Shown: piece after piece, positions 35,271 to 44,901 of the stretch
How the letters are laid out: each line of letters starts with the position of its first letter
Numbering within the stretch: the stretch's first letter is position 1
Source of the DNA: Prochlorococcus sp. AG-355-I04
Lineage (GTDB): Bacteria > Cyanobacteriota > Cyanobacteriia > PCC-6307 > Cyanobiaceae
Reading direction: 5' to 3'
NCBI GenBank assembly: GCA_003280915.1
Contig: QCDL01000006.1
Span: forward strand, 23,621-87,620
Length of the DNA: 64,000 nt
The notes under the pieces: model-generated
Database searches by the model: none
What the model saw: the letters and a program-made list of their open reading frames with translations, nothing else
Told to the model about the DNA's origin: nothing
Program-made: the position numbers and the translations under genes

Positions 35271-36647
35271 TTAGATAATATTTTTTATCGCTTCTTTAAA
35301 TTCACTTCTTTGTTTAACACCTTGCCATTGTTTTTTTAATAATTTTTCTTTAAAAAGTTGAACTGTTGGTGTGCCGTTAATGCCAGCTTGCTTTGCAATA
35401 TCTTGATCTTTATCAATATCTATTTCAACGCCAAGAACTGCACCATCAAGTTCCTTAATTACTCTTTTTAACTGAGGTTTCAAAACATGACATGGGCCGC
35501 AGCTTGGGGAACTAAAAATTACTAAGATAGGTTTTTTACTCTCGTGATAAAGTTTCCTTAGTGCATAACTGCCTTTTTGCCATTCAGAATTTGAATCGAA
35601 GGTATCTTCATTAACTTCTTCTTCATTAAAATTTGATGAATTAAGTTTTTTTTCTGGTTGGGGTGTTTCTCTGACGATAGTTTTTGCTAAGTTTTTCTCG
35701 GCTAGCCACCTTTCGGTAGCTAATGCTGCCATGCATCCAGTTCCTGCAGCGGTAACTCCTTGTCTCCACTCAGAATCAACAACGTCACCTGCCGCAAAGA
35801 TGCCTTCAATAGATGTTTCTGGCCTTCCTGATTTGCAAGCAATATAGCCTTTATTATCTAAATCAATTTTGTTGCCTAAGAATTTCGTATTTGGTGTGTG
35901 CCCAATCGCGTAAAAAAGACCTTTTATATTGATTTCCCCTTTACCTTCTTGAGAGTGAATAGTTTCTATTCTCTCAAGCCATTCAGAGCCATCCGCTTTA
36001 TCAACTTTTGTGTTCCAATGAATTTCTATCTTTGGATTAGCTTTTACTCTATCTACCATTGCTGCGCTAGCTCTTAATTTTTCTGATCTAACAATCAAAT
36101 GTACTTTGCTTCCATATTTTGTGAGATATGCTGCTTCTTCGCATGCAGAGTCGCCACCTCCAATGACAGCTAATTCTTCATTTCTAAATTGTGGGGTTGC
36201 TCCATCACATATTGCACAAGCACTTATTCCTTTACTCCAGAATTTATCTTCATTTATCACTCCTAATCTATTTGCACTTGCTCCAGTTGCAATAATAATT
36301 GAGTTAGACTTTATAGTTCCTTCTAAAGTTTTTAATTCAAAGGGATGTGAATCAGTATTTATTGAGACAACATCACTTTCGTATAAATTAGTGCCCCATC
36401 TTTCTGCTTGAGCCTTCATAAGATCCATCAATTCAGGACCTAATACTCCATCTGGAAAACCTGGATAATTTTCAACAAATGTTGTAGTCATTAATTGCCC
36501 ACCAGGAATGCCTCCAGAATTAAATCCTGTTACCAGCAATGGTTGAAGATTTGCTCGCGCGGCATATATTGCAGCAGTGTAACCTGCAGGCCCCGAACCT
36601 ATAATTACAACATTTTCTACATTTGGAATCTTCTCTTTATTTTCCAT
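35271..36647 (-). CDS. NADPH-thioredoxin reductase with fused thioredoxin domain (NTRC-type)
   Basis: A 458-residue fusion. The reductase part has the FAD loop VVIIGSGPAGYTAAIYAARA (residues 13-32), the redox pair CAICDG (Cys 144 and 147), the NADPH segment LAVIGGGDSACEEAAYLTKY and the second FAD motif GIFAAGDVVDSEWRQG. After a linker of about 50 residues comes a thioredoxin domain with CGPC (IFSSPSCGPCHVLKPQL) near residue 380. NTRC proteins deliver NADPH electrons to 2-Cys peroxiredoxins and to light-regulated enzymes in oxygenic phototrophs. It stands alone on the minus strand. Confidence 0.94.
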   Translation of the reverse strand: MENKEKIPNVENVVIIGSGPAGYTAAIYAARANLQPLLVTGFNSGGIPGGQLMTTTFVENYPGFPDGVLGPELMDLMKAQAERWGTNLYESDVVSINTDSHPFELKTLEGTIKSNSIIIATGASANRLGVINEDKFWSKGISACAICDGATPQFRNEELAVIGGGDSACEEAAYLTKYGSKVHLIVRSEKLRASAAMVDRVKANPKIEIHWNTKVDKADGSEWLERIETIHSQEGKGEINIKGLFYAIGHTPNTKFLGNKIDLDNKGYIACKSGRPETSIEGIFAAGDVVDSEWRQGVTAAGTGCMAALATERWLAEKNLAKTIVRETPQPEKKLNSSNFNEEEVNEDTFDSNSEWQKGSYALRKLYHESKKPILVIFSSPSCGPCHVLKPQLKRVIKELDGAVLGVEIDIDKDQDIAKQAGINGTPTVQLFKEKLLKKQWQGVKQRSEFKEAIKNII

Positions 36648-36726
36648 TTATTTGCTAATTTCACTATTAATAATAATAAACAACCCAAAATAATGTAGGG
36701 CGGATTTCACTCGATTGATTTTATAT

Positions 36727-36951
36727 TTAATCGTTGACTTTTTGGTCTAATAACTTTTTTAATTCCTTTGGGAAGTTTAAAACAGAATCTTTTAAATTTT
36801 CGTTCTTTTCTCCAATATGTAATATCCACTCTCTAAATTCTTCTGCGATTGCATAACTATCTTCATACCTTTCTAAAGTGTCCATTGCAGAAATTCTGTT
36901 AGTAGCCCAACAAGTGGCAATGTCGATCCTTTTTCTAATGAAATTGTCCAT
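36727..36951 (-). CDS. Small hypothetical protein
   Basis: I use the internal ATG giving MDNFIRKRIDIATCWATNRI and 74 residues; the ATG 11 codons upstream is an alternative. The product is charged and helical (SYAIAEEFREWILHIGEKNE, NFPKELKKLLDQK). No known domain is recognised. It lies between NTRC and a 192-residue unknown protein on the same strand. Function unknown. Confidence 0.6.
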   Translation of the reverse strand: MDNFIRKRIDIATCWATNRISAMDTLERYEDSYAIAEEFREWILHIGEKNENLKDSVLNFPKELKKLLDQKVND

Positions 36952-37105
36952 TGAAAATTTTAAGTTGTATATAGGTAAACACATTAGAGATCCTATGTAT
37001 TGTCTAATAAGTTACAACTTTGTACTTCCAAACAATAATTTAATCTTTAATTTATATTTGAGCCAATTTTTGGGCTAATTATAAAGAAAATATAAAGAAA
37101 TAGAG

Positions 37106-37684
37106 TTAGACTGCCTCGCTGTGATTTGCAAGTAGCCTTTCAACTTCTTCAAAACCCTCTTTAGCTGAATTTATTGCAAGTTCCTCGCTAACTTTTTCTT
37201 CTGATATTAATTTTGCGGATATTTTCTTTAAAAGAGTTTCTTTCTTTTCTCTTAGTGAACTAACAATTTCTTCTTCAATGATAGATTTTATTGCTTTAGA
37301 AATTATTTTTTTATCATTTGCTTCCTCAAAGGTGCCCTGAACTAATTCTTGAATAAATAATCGATGAACCTCACTACTCCTAAGAAAGCTTTCTGTGGCA
37401 TTAATAATTCCTTCAACAAGAGCTTCATCAGGTTCAGAATCATTTTCTGCCAGCTTAAATTCCCAATCTAAATGTCTTCTTTGCCAACCTGCAGAGTGGA
37501 GACTGGGCATGACTGTCTGTGAATAAGTATCAACTGACATTTCATAAATTCTCTCTGCTAATTTCTCGCACCAGTCTTTACCATGCTTTTCTAGATTTTT
37601 CTGCATAGCTTGCCTTGGAACAGCATGACCACCATGATGACTGTGGCACACTCCATCAGGACATTCGATTGCTTTTATACTCAT
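37106..37684 (-). CDS. Unrecognised protein with Cys/His-rich N-terminus
   Basis: A 192-residue protein. The first 25 residues contain a dense group of possible metal ligands (ECPDGVCHSHHGGHAVPRQ: two Cys, four His). The middle has YSQTVMPSLHSAGWQRRHLD, and the rest is acidic and helical (KAIKSIIEEEIVSSLREKKE, EEVERLLANHSEAV). No known family is recalled with certainty. It is divergent from pntA across about 125 bases. A metal-binding or regulatory role is only a guess from the N-terminus. Confidence 0.65.
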   Translation of the reverse strand: MSIKAIECPDGVCHSHHGGHAVPRQAMQKNLEKHGKDWCEKLAERIYEMSVDTYSQTVMPSLHSAGWQRRHLDWEFKLAENDSEPDEALVEGIINATESFLRSSEVHRLFIQELVQGTFEEANDKKIISKAIKSIIEEEIVSSLREKKETLLKKISAKLISEEKVSEELAINSAKEGFEEVERLLANHSEAV

Positions 37685-37811
37685 TGGATTATTTAGTACT
37701 TATATATTCTAGATAGCTATTTTTTATAGAAAAGAAAATATATTTTTAACAAAAATCCAAGACTTTTGACTTTCTTCAATTTATATTTAGTATGTTAAAA
37801 AAATAAATAAA

Positions 37812-38942
37812 TTGACAAAGATACTTATTCCTTCCGAAACAAGCTCTGGTGAAAGGAGAGTTTCAGCTACACCAGAAGCGGTAAAGAAATTAAAAAGCCT
37901 TGGATGTGATGTTTACATTGAAAGTTCAGCAGGAAAATTATCAGGATTTAGTGACTTATCATATGAAGAATCGGGCGGAATAATAATAAACAACTTAGAT
38001 CAAAAAACTTGGGGTGAAGCGGACTTAATATTTTGTGTTCAAACTCCATCAGAGTATAATTTAACTAGGTTAAAGAAAGGTGCTGTTCTTCTTGGTCTTC
38101 TTAACCCATATGGTAATAAGGAGCTTCTTAGGATTATAAATAGTAATAAGATTTCAGCTTTATCACTTGAGTTGCTTCCTAGGATTAGTAGAGCACAATC
38201 TTCTGATGTTCTTTCTTCACAAGCCAATATTGCTGGATACAAAGCAGTTCTTTTGGCTGCAAGTGAGTTAGATAGATATTTCCCAATGCTTATGACTGCA
38301 GCAGGGACAGTTCAACCTGCAAAAGTAGTGGTTCTTGGTGGAGGCGTTGCAGGATTACAGGCAGTTGCGACAGCAAAAAGACTTGGAGCAATAGTATTTG
38401 TATCTGATATTAGACCTGCTGTTAAAGAACAAGTAGAGTCCCTCGGAGCAAGATTTATAGAACTTCCTGAAGTTGAGGAAAAGCCAGGAGAGACAGGAGG
38501 TTATGCAAAAGCTGTAACACCCGAATTCCTTTCAAAACAGAAGGCAACTTTAACTAAATATTTATCTGAAGCTGATGTTGCGATATGTACTGCGCAAGTT
38601 CTAGGTAAAAAGGCCCCTGTTTTAATAGACTCTCCCATGATTGAAAAAATGAGGGCTGGTGCAGTAATTATTGATTTAGCAGTTTCTCAGGGAGGGAATT
38701 GCGAAGGATCAAAATCAAATGAAACTATTATCAAAGATGGGGTAAAACTTATAGGAGCCGGCGAATTACCCTCTTCAGTTCCTTATGATGCAAGTTCACT
38801 TTATGCTAAGAACTTAACATCTTTGATTACACCATTTATAAAAGATGGTGTAATTAAATTAGATAAAGAGGATGAACTCATTTCTGGATGTTTATTAAGC
38901 GATGAAGGAGTTGTTCTTCAAAATAATGTTTTTGAAAATTGA
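37812..38942 (+). CDS. pntA: NAD(P) transhydrogenase subunit alpha part 1
   Basis: NAD(H)-binding domain I of the proton-translocating transhydrogenase, which moves hydride between NADH and NADP driven by the proton gradient. Its 376 residues carry the start SSGERRVSATPEAVKKLKSL, the Rossmann loop VVLGGGVAGLQAVATAKRLG near residue 170, and SDIRPAVKEQVESLGARFIE. The membrane part of alpha is a separate gene immediately downstream, a split arrangement seen in many bacteria. A TTG start is used, as no ATG precedes the conserved N-terminus. Confidence 0.95.
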   Translation: MTKILIPSETSSGERRVSATPEAVKKLKSLGCDVYIESSAGKLSGFSDLSYEESGGIIINNLDQKTWGEADLIFCVQTPSEYNLTRLKKGAVLLGLLNPYGNKELLRIINSNKISALSLELLPRISRAQSSDVLSSQANIAGYKAVLLAASELDRYFPMLMTAAGTVQPAKVVVLGGGVAGLQAVATAKRLGAIVFVSDIRPAVKEQVESLGARFIELPEVEEKPGETGGYAKAVTPEFLSKQKATLTKYLSEADVAICTAQVLGKKAPVLIDSPMIEKMRAGAVIIDLAVSQGGNCEGSKSNETIIKDGVKLIGAGELPSSVPYDASSLYAKNLTSLITPFIKDGVIKLDKEDELISGCLLSDEGVVLQNNVFEN

Positions 38943-38954
38943 GGTTTTAAAATT

Positions 38955-39248
38955 ATGTCTTTTATAAGTCTTCTTTGGGTTCTTTTACTTGGTAGTTTAT
39001 TAGGCCTCGAGTTAATTGGAAAAGTTCCCCCTACTCTTCACACACCTCTAATGAGTGGAGCAAATGCAATTTCAGGAATAACAATGCTTGCAGCCTTGAC
39101 TTTAATTGTAAAAGCAGAAGGTAATGTACCACTTTTAATCATTGGTTCAGTTTCTCTTGGATTTGCTCTTTTCAACGTTGTAGGCGGTTTCTTTGTAACT
39201 GATCGAATGCTCGCGATGTTTAGTCGTAAACCATCAAATAAGAAGTAA
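38955..39248 (+). CDS. pntA2: NAD(P) transhydrogenase subunit alpha part 2 (membrane)
   Basis: A 97-residue membrane subunit with three to four helices (FISLLWVLLLGSLLGLELIG, AISGITMLAALTLIVKAEGN, LLIIGSVSLGFALFNVVGGF and FVTDRMLAMFSRK), which together with PntB forms the proton channel. VPPTLHTPLMSGANAISG is the conserved family segment. It lies 12 bases after pntA part 1 and 8 bases before pntB. Often called pntAB or pntA-2. Confidence 0.93.
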   Translation: MSFISLLWVLLLGSLLGLELIGKVPPTLHTPLMSGANAISGITMLAALTLIVKAEGNVPLLIIGSVSLGFALFNVVGGFFVTDRMLAMFSRKPSNKK

Positions 39249-39256
39249 TTTTTAAC

Positions 39257-40696
39257 ATGAATCTACCTGTAATCATTAAATTCGTTATTGACCTTCTAGC
39301 AGTACTTTTACTGGCTTTGGGAATAAAAGGATTGTCAAAAGTAAAATCAGCAAGGGATGCCAATAGATTAGCTGCATTTGCAATGTCGCTATCAGTAGTA
39401 GGATTACTTTCTTATTATTTAGGTACTTCTGGAATTGCTATTCAGTCTTGGATTTGGATAATAATTGGATCAATAATAGGTAGTTTATTCGGCGCAATTC
39501 TTGCAAAAAAAGTACCTATGACCTCCATGCCTGAAACTGTGGCATTGTTCAATGGTTGTGGAGGAATGTCATCACTTTTGGTGGCTTTAGGTGTAGCTAT
39601 TTTTCCTATATCTGGTGGCCAAGAAAATTTTGATTTTTTTAAGTCACTAATAAACGAAGTTTCAATATCTGTTTCTATATTTGTCGGGGCCATAACTTTC
39701 ACAGGTTCAATTGTGGCGATGGCAAAATTACAGGGTTGGCTGTCAACTCCAGGATGGACTCAGAGCAAAGTTAGACATTTTGTAAATATTGTTTTTGCAG
39801 TTGCTTCCTTGATAGCCTTTTTTGATTTGATAAACGGCAATACAAGTTCTATTTGGCTTTTAGTTATAGTTTCTTCTTTATTAGGTATTGGAGTTACTTT
39901 GCCAATTGGTGGAGCTGATATGCCAGTAGTTATATCTTTATTAAATAGCTATTCAGGGATTGCAGCAGCAGCAGCTGGTTTTGTTGTAGATAGTCAGCTT
40001 TTGATAGTAGCAGGCGCAATGGTTGGAGCGGCAGGTCTAATACTTACTCAAGTAATGTGCAAGGGTATGAATAGATCATTGGTCTCAGTTCTTTTTGGAG
40101 GATCTTTATCGTCTCAAAGTACTGCCTCTTCTGGTTCAGGAGAATATACAAATATAACTTCTTGCAGTGTTGAAGAATGCGCATTGACTTTAGAGGCAGC
40201 CAACAAGGTAATTATTGTTCCTGGTTATGGTCTGGCAGTAGCTCAAGCTCAACATACTTTAAGGGAAGTAACAAAAAAACTAGAGCAAAATGGTATTGAA
40301 GTTGTTTACGCAATTCATCCTGTAGCAGGGAGGATGCCTGGACATATGAATGTACTTTTAGCAGAAGCAGATGTTCCTTACGAACAACTTAAAGAGATGG
40401 ACGTTGTAAATCCTGATTTTCCAGCAACAGATGTTGTTTTAGTTTTAGGAGCAAATGATGTGGTTAATCCTCAAGCTAAAAATGATAGCTCTTCTCCTTT
40501 ATATGGCATGCCAGTTCTTGATGTGCAGGAAGCAAGAACGGTATTTGTAATTAAACGTGGTATGAGTGCAGGTTACTCCGGAATAAAAAATGATTTATTT
40601 GATCTGCCAAATACCTCAATGGTCTTTGGTGATGCAAAAAAGGTACTGAATGATTTGATTGGAGAATTAAAGGATCTTGGAGTTGGGGAGAAATAA
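39257..40696 (+). CDS. pntB: NAD(P) transhydrogenase subunit beta
   Basis: A 479-residue subunit with N-terminal membrane helices (MTSMPETVALFNGCGGMSSL, GITLPIGGADMPVVISLLNS-like segments) forming part of the proton path and a C-terminal NADP(H)-binding domain: VIIVPGYGLAVAQAQHTLRE near 315, HPVAGRMPGHMNVLLAEADV, LVLGANDVVNPQAKND and IKRGMSAGYSGIKNDLF. It completes the pnt operon. The next gene starts inside its 3' end. Confidence 0.96.
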   Translation: MNLPVIIKFVIDLLAVLLLALGIKGLSKVKSARDANRLAAFAMSLSVVGLLSYYLGTSGIAIQSWIWIIIGSIIGSLFGAILAKKVPMTSMPETVALFNGCGGMSSLLVALGVAIFPISGGQENFDFFKSLINEVSISVSIFVGAITFTGSIVAMAKLQGWLSTPGWTQSKVRHFVNIVFAVASLIAFFDLINGNTSSIWLLVIVSSLLGIGVTLPIGGADMPVVISLLNSYSGIAAAAAGFVVDSQLLIVAGAMVGAAGLILTQVMCKGMNRSLVSVLFGGSLSSQSTASSGSGEYTNITSCSVEECALTLEAANKVIIVPGYGLAVAQAQHTLREVTKKLEQNGIEVVYAIHPVAGRMPGHMNVLLAEADVPYEQLKEMDVVNPDFPATDVVLVLGANDVVNPQAKNDSSSPLYGMPVLDVQEARTVFVIKRGMSAGYSGIKNDLFDLPNTSMVFGDAKKVLNDLIGELKDLGVGEK

Positions 40697-41762
40697 TAGT
40701 ATATCTTTTAATTTTTCAGATTACGTAAAAAATAAGCCATTTCGAGAAGTCTTACCTTGGATAGGTGGCGACTTACAAACTTTGAGAGATACTTTTGTTA
40801 TTGATTTTGGTAAATCAATAAAAAATAAAAAAATATTCTTTCCGATTAATAAAATTCTTTCTAAAAAATTTGAATGTGATTATCTTCTAGGTTTTTTAGA
40901 ATTACCTGAAAACTTAGACTCACTTAGGGGTTTTGTAATCGTTACACATGGTTTAGGGGGCTCAACTAAACGGTTTGGTTTAAGAAGAATCTCTAGGAAA
41001 TTAGCAAATAATGGTTTTGGAGTTCTTAAATTAAATCTAAGAGGATCTGGATCTGCGAGATATTTAGCTAAAGGAAATTATTGTGCTAGATGCTCCAGTG
41101 ATGTTATTTCAGTAATTAATTATTTTAAAAATTTCATTAATTTAGAGTTTAAAGATCTCATTAAGATGAATGATCTTCCAATTTACGGAGTTGGATTATC
41201 TTTAGGCGGAACAATTCTTTTAAATGCCTGCTTAGATTACGATGAAAACAAAGGAGAAAAACTTTTAGATGGCCTAGCCTGCGTGAGTAGCCCTTTAGAT
41301 TTATCATCATGCAGTCTCTGTATTGAAAAATCTAGAAATTATATCTACCAAAAATGGTTACTTCATCGCTTAAAAAATCAGTTATTGGATGGATTTAAAG
41401 ATGAAGGCAAAATTCTTAATAATAAGAAATTAAGAAAAAAAATTAGAGCCTTAAAAAGTATAAGGGAATTTGATCAGAAATTTACAGCTCCAAGTTGGGG
41501 ATTTGATTCTTTAGAAGATTATTATGTTAAAGCTTCTCCAATATTTAGAATCCAAAACTCAATAAAAAAATTACCTCAAATGCTTTTTATTCATGCCAAG
41601 GATGATCCTTGGGTTCCATATAATGCAACTTTGAATTTAAGAGGAAAATTTATTGATAAATTGACTATTTTTATCACTGAAAAAGGAGGTCATAATGGTT
41701 TTCACTCTATTAATGGCTGCTGGTCAGACGAAGTAGTAAAGAACTGGTTTATTAGTATCTAG
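40677..41762 (+). CDS. YheT-like alpha/beta hydrolase
   Basis: A 361-residue hydrolase of the COG0429 type. Key segments: VTHGLGGSTKRFGLRRISRK near residue 90, LKLNLRGSGSA, nucleophile elbow YGVGLSLGGTILLNACLDYD (Ser about 180), acid IHAKDDPWVPYNATL and the catalytic His in ITEKGGHNGFHSING. The TTG start overlaps the end of pntB by 20 bases, consistent with coupled translation. It converges with a ferredoxin-like gene by 11 bases. Substrate unknown. Confidence 0.86.
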   Translation: MELGRNNSISFNFSDYVKNKPFREVLPWIGGDLQTLRDTFVIDFGKSIKNKKIFFPINKILSKKFECDYLLGFLELPENLDSLRGFVIVTHGLGGSTKRFGLRRISRKLANNGFGVLKLNLRGSGSARYLAKGNYCARCSSDVISVINYFKNFINLEFKDLIKMNDLPIYGVGLSLGGTILLNACLDYDENKGEKLLDGLACVSSPLDLSSCSLCIEKSRNYIYQKWLLHRLKNQLLDGFKDEGKILNNKKLRKKIRALKSIREFDQKFTAPSWGFDSLEDYYVKASPIFRIQNSIKKLPQMLFIHAKDDPWVPYNATLNLRGKFIDKLTIFITEKGGHNGFHSINGCWSDEVVKNWFISI

Positions 41763-42102
41763 GACTATTTAAAAATGGTGTTTTTTTAAAAATCCATTTT
41801 TCTATTGGCTTACCGTTAATAATATGTGAAGTAAAAATTTCTGAAATTTTTTCTGGAGAAACTTTCTCGTACCAAATACCATCAGGCCACACAAGAAGAA
41901 TTGGACCGTTCTTGCATATCCTTAAACAGTCAGCTTTTGATCTTAAAATATGAACGTTTTTTGTACAGGGATCATTCTCAAATTTTTTTAAAGTCTTTTT
42001 CAGACATTCCCACGTTTTTTGACCTTCATTGCCTTTAAAGCATTTCTGTTTTGTGGGTGTTGCGCATAGTAGAAGATGTTTTTTTATATTCACTTTTATC
42101 AA
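41752..42102 (-). CDS. Thioredoxin-like [2Fe-2S] ferredoxin
   Basis: A 116-residue protein of the (2Fe-2S) ferredoxin family with thioredoxin fold. Cys ligands: [20 protein letters not shown] near residues 12-21 and [20 protein letters not shown] near 60, the latter with Pro and Trp of the family. The ending [20 protein letters not shown] is also typical. Its start overlaps the dxr stop by four bases (ATGA), so it is coupled to dxr, whose isoprenoid pathway needs reduced Fe-S donors downstream (GcpE and LytB); the link is inference. Confidence 0.88.
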   Translation of the reverse strand: MIKVNIKKHLLLCATPTKQKCFKGNEGQKTWECLKKTLKKFENDPCTKNVHILRSKADCLRICKNGPILLVWPDGIWYEKVSPEKISEIFTSHIINGKPIEKWIFKKTPFLNSPRY

Positions 42103-43325
42103 ATACTTACGTATTTTTTCCCTTTTTTAATTTCTTGCTCAACAAAAAGTCTGGCCCAATTGTCTACTTCAAGAATATCCTCCAATTCGGGACTTAAATT
42201 CAAATTCTCCATATGTGATTCACAAGCTTTACTTATAAACGTTGGAATTTCTTGAAAAGAAATTTTTTCTTTAAGGAATTGCTCAACAGCCATTTCATTA
42301 GCAGCATTTAAGACTGCAGGCATAGTCCCAGAAGATTTTCCTGCGGCATAGGCAAGTCCCATGCATGGATATTTAAACTCGTCTGGCTCTTTAAAAGTTA
42401 ATTTTCCAATTTCACTTAGGTTTAATCTTTTCCAATTTGTTTTAAATCTTTCAGGCCAACTCATCGCATATAAAATGGGTAGTTTCATATCTGGCCACCC
42501 TAATTGAGCTAATACTGAAGAATCTTCCATCTCAATCATTGAATGAATAATACTTTGAGGGTGGATAACTATTTCGATATTTTCATAAGAAGTCCCAAAT
42601 AAATAATGAGCTTCTATAACTTCTAATCCTTTATTCATAAGAGTTGCAGAATCTACAGTTATTTTTTTTCCCATATCCCAATTAGGATGTGAAGTTGCAT
42701 CTTCCACTGTGACATGTTTTAAATCCTCAACGGCCCAATCTCTGAAAGCACCACCAGAAGCTGTTAAATGTATGGCTTTTAAACCTTTAGGTATCTCTCC
42801 TGTTGAAAAATCTGCATTTTCATAATTGGGTAATCCTTGTAAACATTGAAAGATAGCAGAGTGTTCTGAATCAGCAGGTAAAAGCCTACTATTATTTTTC
42901 TTTAATGCAGGAATAACAATTGGCCCTGCCGCAATTAAAGTTTCTTTGTTTGCAAGTGCAATATTTTTTCCCGCATTAATTGCTGACATTGTTGGAATTA
43001 AGCCTGCGCATCCTACTATCCCTGTAACCACAGTATCTGCCTTATCCCATGCTGCAACAGCGTTAATCCCCTCTTTGCCACTCAAAACCAAGGGAGCACT
43101 ATCCAAATCTAAGTTATTAATATTATCTTTTAAATCTTCTATAAGATTTTCATCCTCAATCGCAACTACTTGTGGTTTATGTGTTTTAACTTGTTCTGTT
43201 AATAGATTAATATTTCTTCCTGCCGAAAGAGCTACGGCTTTAAACTTATCAGGCTGCTCACTAGCTATTTCGAGAGTTTGAGTCCCAATTGAACCAGTAG
43301 AACCGAGCACAGTAATGTATTTCAA
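42099..43325 (-). CDS. dxr: 1-deoxy-D-xylulose 5-phosphate reductoisomerase
   Basis: Second enzyme of the MEP isoprenoid pathway, converting DXP to methylerythritol phosphate with NADPH. The 408 residues show the nucleotide loop [38 protein letters not shown], the metal-binding [17 protein letters not shown] and the flexible loop [11 protein letters not shown] followed by [20 protein letters not shown]. Isoprenoids are needed here for chlorophyll phytyl tails, carotenoids and quinones. A ferredoxin-like gene overlaps its 3' end. Confidence 0.97.
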   Translation of the reverse strand: MKYITVLGSTGSIGTQTLEIASEQPDKFKAVALSAGRNINLLTEQVKTHKPQVVAIEDENLIEDLKDNINNLDLDSAPLVLSGKEGINAVAAWDKADTVVTGIVGCAGLIPTMSAINAGKNIALANKETLIAAGPIVIPALKKNNSRLLPADSEHSAIFQCLQGLPNYENADFSTGEIPKGLKAIHLTASGGAFRDWAVEDLKHVTVEDATSHPNWDMGKKITVDSATLMNKGLEVIEAHYLFGTSYENIEIVIHPQSIIHSMIEMEDSSVLAQLGWPDMKLPILYAMSWPERFKTNWKRLNLSEIGKLTFKEPDEFKYPCMGLAYAAGKSSGTMPAVLNAANEMAVEQFLKEKISFQEIPTFISKACESHMENLNLSPELEDILEVDNWARLFVEQEIKKGKKYVSI

Positions 43326-43407
43326 TTTTCTCTGATATTTTTAATATCTTCCCATTTAAAGGTGTATTTAAAAAACAAAAATTTAAAATTGGTTTTTTTC
43401 TTAAAAT

Positions 43408-44877
43408 TTAGACCCTTATCCATGTTGTTATTTCCTTTGATTGATCAATAAGTTCAATACCTTTTTCTTTTAACAAATTCCTAATTTCATCAGCCTTCGT
43501 ATAATTCTTTTCTTTTTTTGCTTTCAATCTTTCATTAATAAGCATTGATATTTCTTCTTCTTTTATTTTACTTTCTTTTACTAAAACCTCTTTTTTAAGA
43601 CCAAGTACCTCAGTCAACTTTTCAAGAGTTTTAAAATTCTCAAGTAGAAAGAATTTTTCATTTAGGTCTATTTTAAAACCTTCGACCCTTTGAAATTGGT
43701 TTAAAAAGTTTTTTAATGGTTTTGCTAAATCGTAAATAATTGCAATAGCACCTGCTGTATTAAGGTCATTTCCAAGAGCCTCAGAAAATTTAAGCTTTTT
43801 TTGAGATAATTCAAAGCTTATTTTCTCTTTATATTCGTCTTCGATAGATTCATTCTTATCAATAGATTTAAAAGCATCTTTTGTAAGGTCCAAAAAAGAA
43901 AGGGCTACATTAATGTTTTTCCAAGCTTCTGAAGCACTTCTTAAAGCTTCTTCAGTAAAATCAAGTGGTTTTCTATAATTCACAGTCATAACAAAATATC
44001 GCAAAGTCATAGGGCTTATACCTGACTTAATTAGCTCTCTGATAGTTTTAAAATTTTTAAGGGATTTACTCATCTTTTGTCCATTTACATTGACCATCCC
44101 ATTGTGTAACCAATAGTTCGCTAGCTTTTTGCCATTGGCTGCTTCTGATTGGGCGATTTCATTCTCATGATGTGGAAAAATCAAATCAGAACCACCTAAA
44201 TGGATATCGATAGTATCGCCTAATTCATCTTTAACCATCGCCGAACATTCAATATGCCATCCTGGCCTACCTTTACCCCATGGCGAATCAAAAAATGGTT
44301 CATCATCTTTGGCTTTTTTCCATAGCGCAAAATCTTGCGGATTAAGTTTTTTACTATTTTCTTCATTAACCATTCTTCCTTGCTGATTGATATTTTGTTC
44401 TTGTAAATTTTGATTACTTAGCTTTCCATAATTTTTATTTTTGAAAACAGAATAATAAACATCTCCATCCCTAGAGTATGCATAACCTTTGTCCTCAAGG
44501 ATTGTTATGAAGGAGCAGATATTGCATATATGATTCGTTGCTCTTGGCATGCTATCCGGACGCATTATCCCTAAAGAATCCATATCTTTATGAAATTCAA
44601 TGATATTTTTTTCAGATACTTCCTTCATTGAACTGCTTTCTTCTTTCGCTCTTTTTAAAATCTTGTCATCAATATCCGTAAAATTTTGAACATACTTCAC
44701 TTTGAAATCACTGTAAATTAAAAATCTTCTCAATACATCCCAAGCGATATAACTTCTGGCATGACCAAGATGACATAAATCATAAACAGTTACCCCACAA
44801 CAATAAATTTTTACTACATCATCAATAGGCTTAAAAACCTCAACTTTTTTGCTTAAAGTATTAAAAAGTTTGATCAT
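43408..44877 (-). CDS. cysS: Cysteinyl-tRNA synthetase
   Basis: Class I synthetase charging tRNA-Cys. 489 residues include the zinc and HIGH region YCCGVTVYDLCHLGHARSYI (first Cys a zinc ligand), GRPGWHIECSAMVKDELGDT and HLGGSDLIFPHHENEIAQSE with other zinc ligands, and KMSKSLKNF as the KMSKS loop near residue 268. The helical anticodon-binding tail ends LLKEKGIELIDQSKEITTWI. It lies 24 bases after the start of polA in the same direction. Confidence 0.97.
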   Translation of the reverse strand: MIKLFNTLSKKVEVFKPIDDVVKIYCCGVTVYDLCHLGHARSYIAWDVLRRFLIYSDFKVKYVQNFTDIDDKILKRAKEESSSMKEVSEKNIIEFHKDMDSLGIMRPDSMPRATNHICNICSFITILEDKGYAYSRDGDVYYSVFKNKNYGKLSNQNLQEQNINQQGRMVNEENSKKLNPQDFALWKKAKDDEPFFDSPWGKGRPGWHIECSAMVKDELGDTIDIHLGGSDLIFPHHENEIAQSEAANGKKLANYWLHNGMVNVNGQKMSKSLKNFKTIRELIKSGISPMTLRYFVMTVNYRKPLDFTEEALRSASEAWKNINVALSFLDLTKDAFKSIDKNESIEDEYKEKISFELSQKKLKFSEALGNDLNTAGAIAIIYDLAKPLKNFLNQFQRVEGFKIDLNEKFFLLENFKTLEKLTEVLGLKKEVLVKESKIKEEEISMLINERLKAKKEKNYTKADEIRNLLKEKGIELIDQSKEITTWIRV

Positions 44878-44901
44878 CTTAAAATAAGTATTTCATAAGG
44901 T

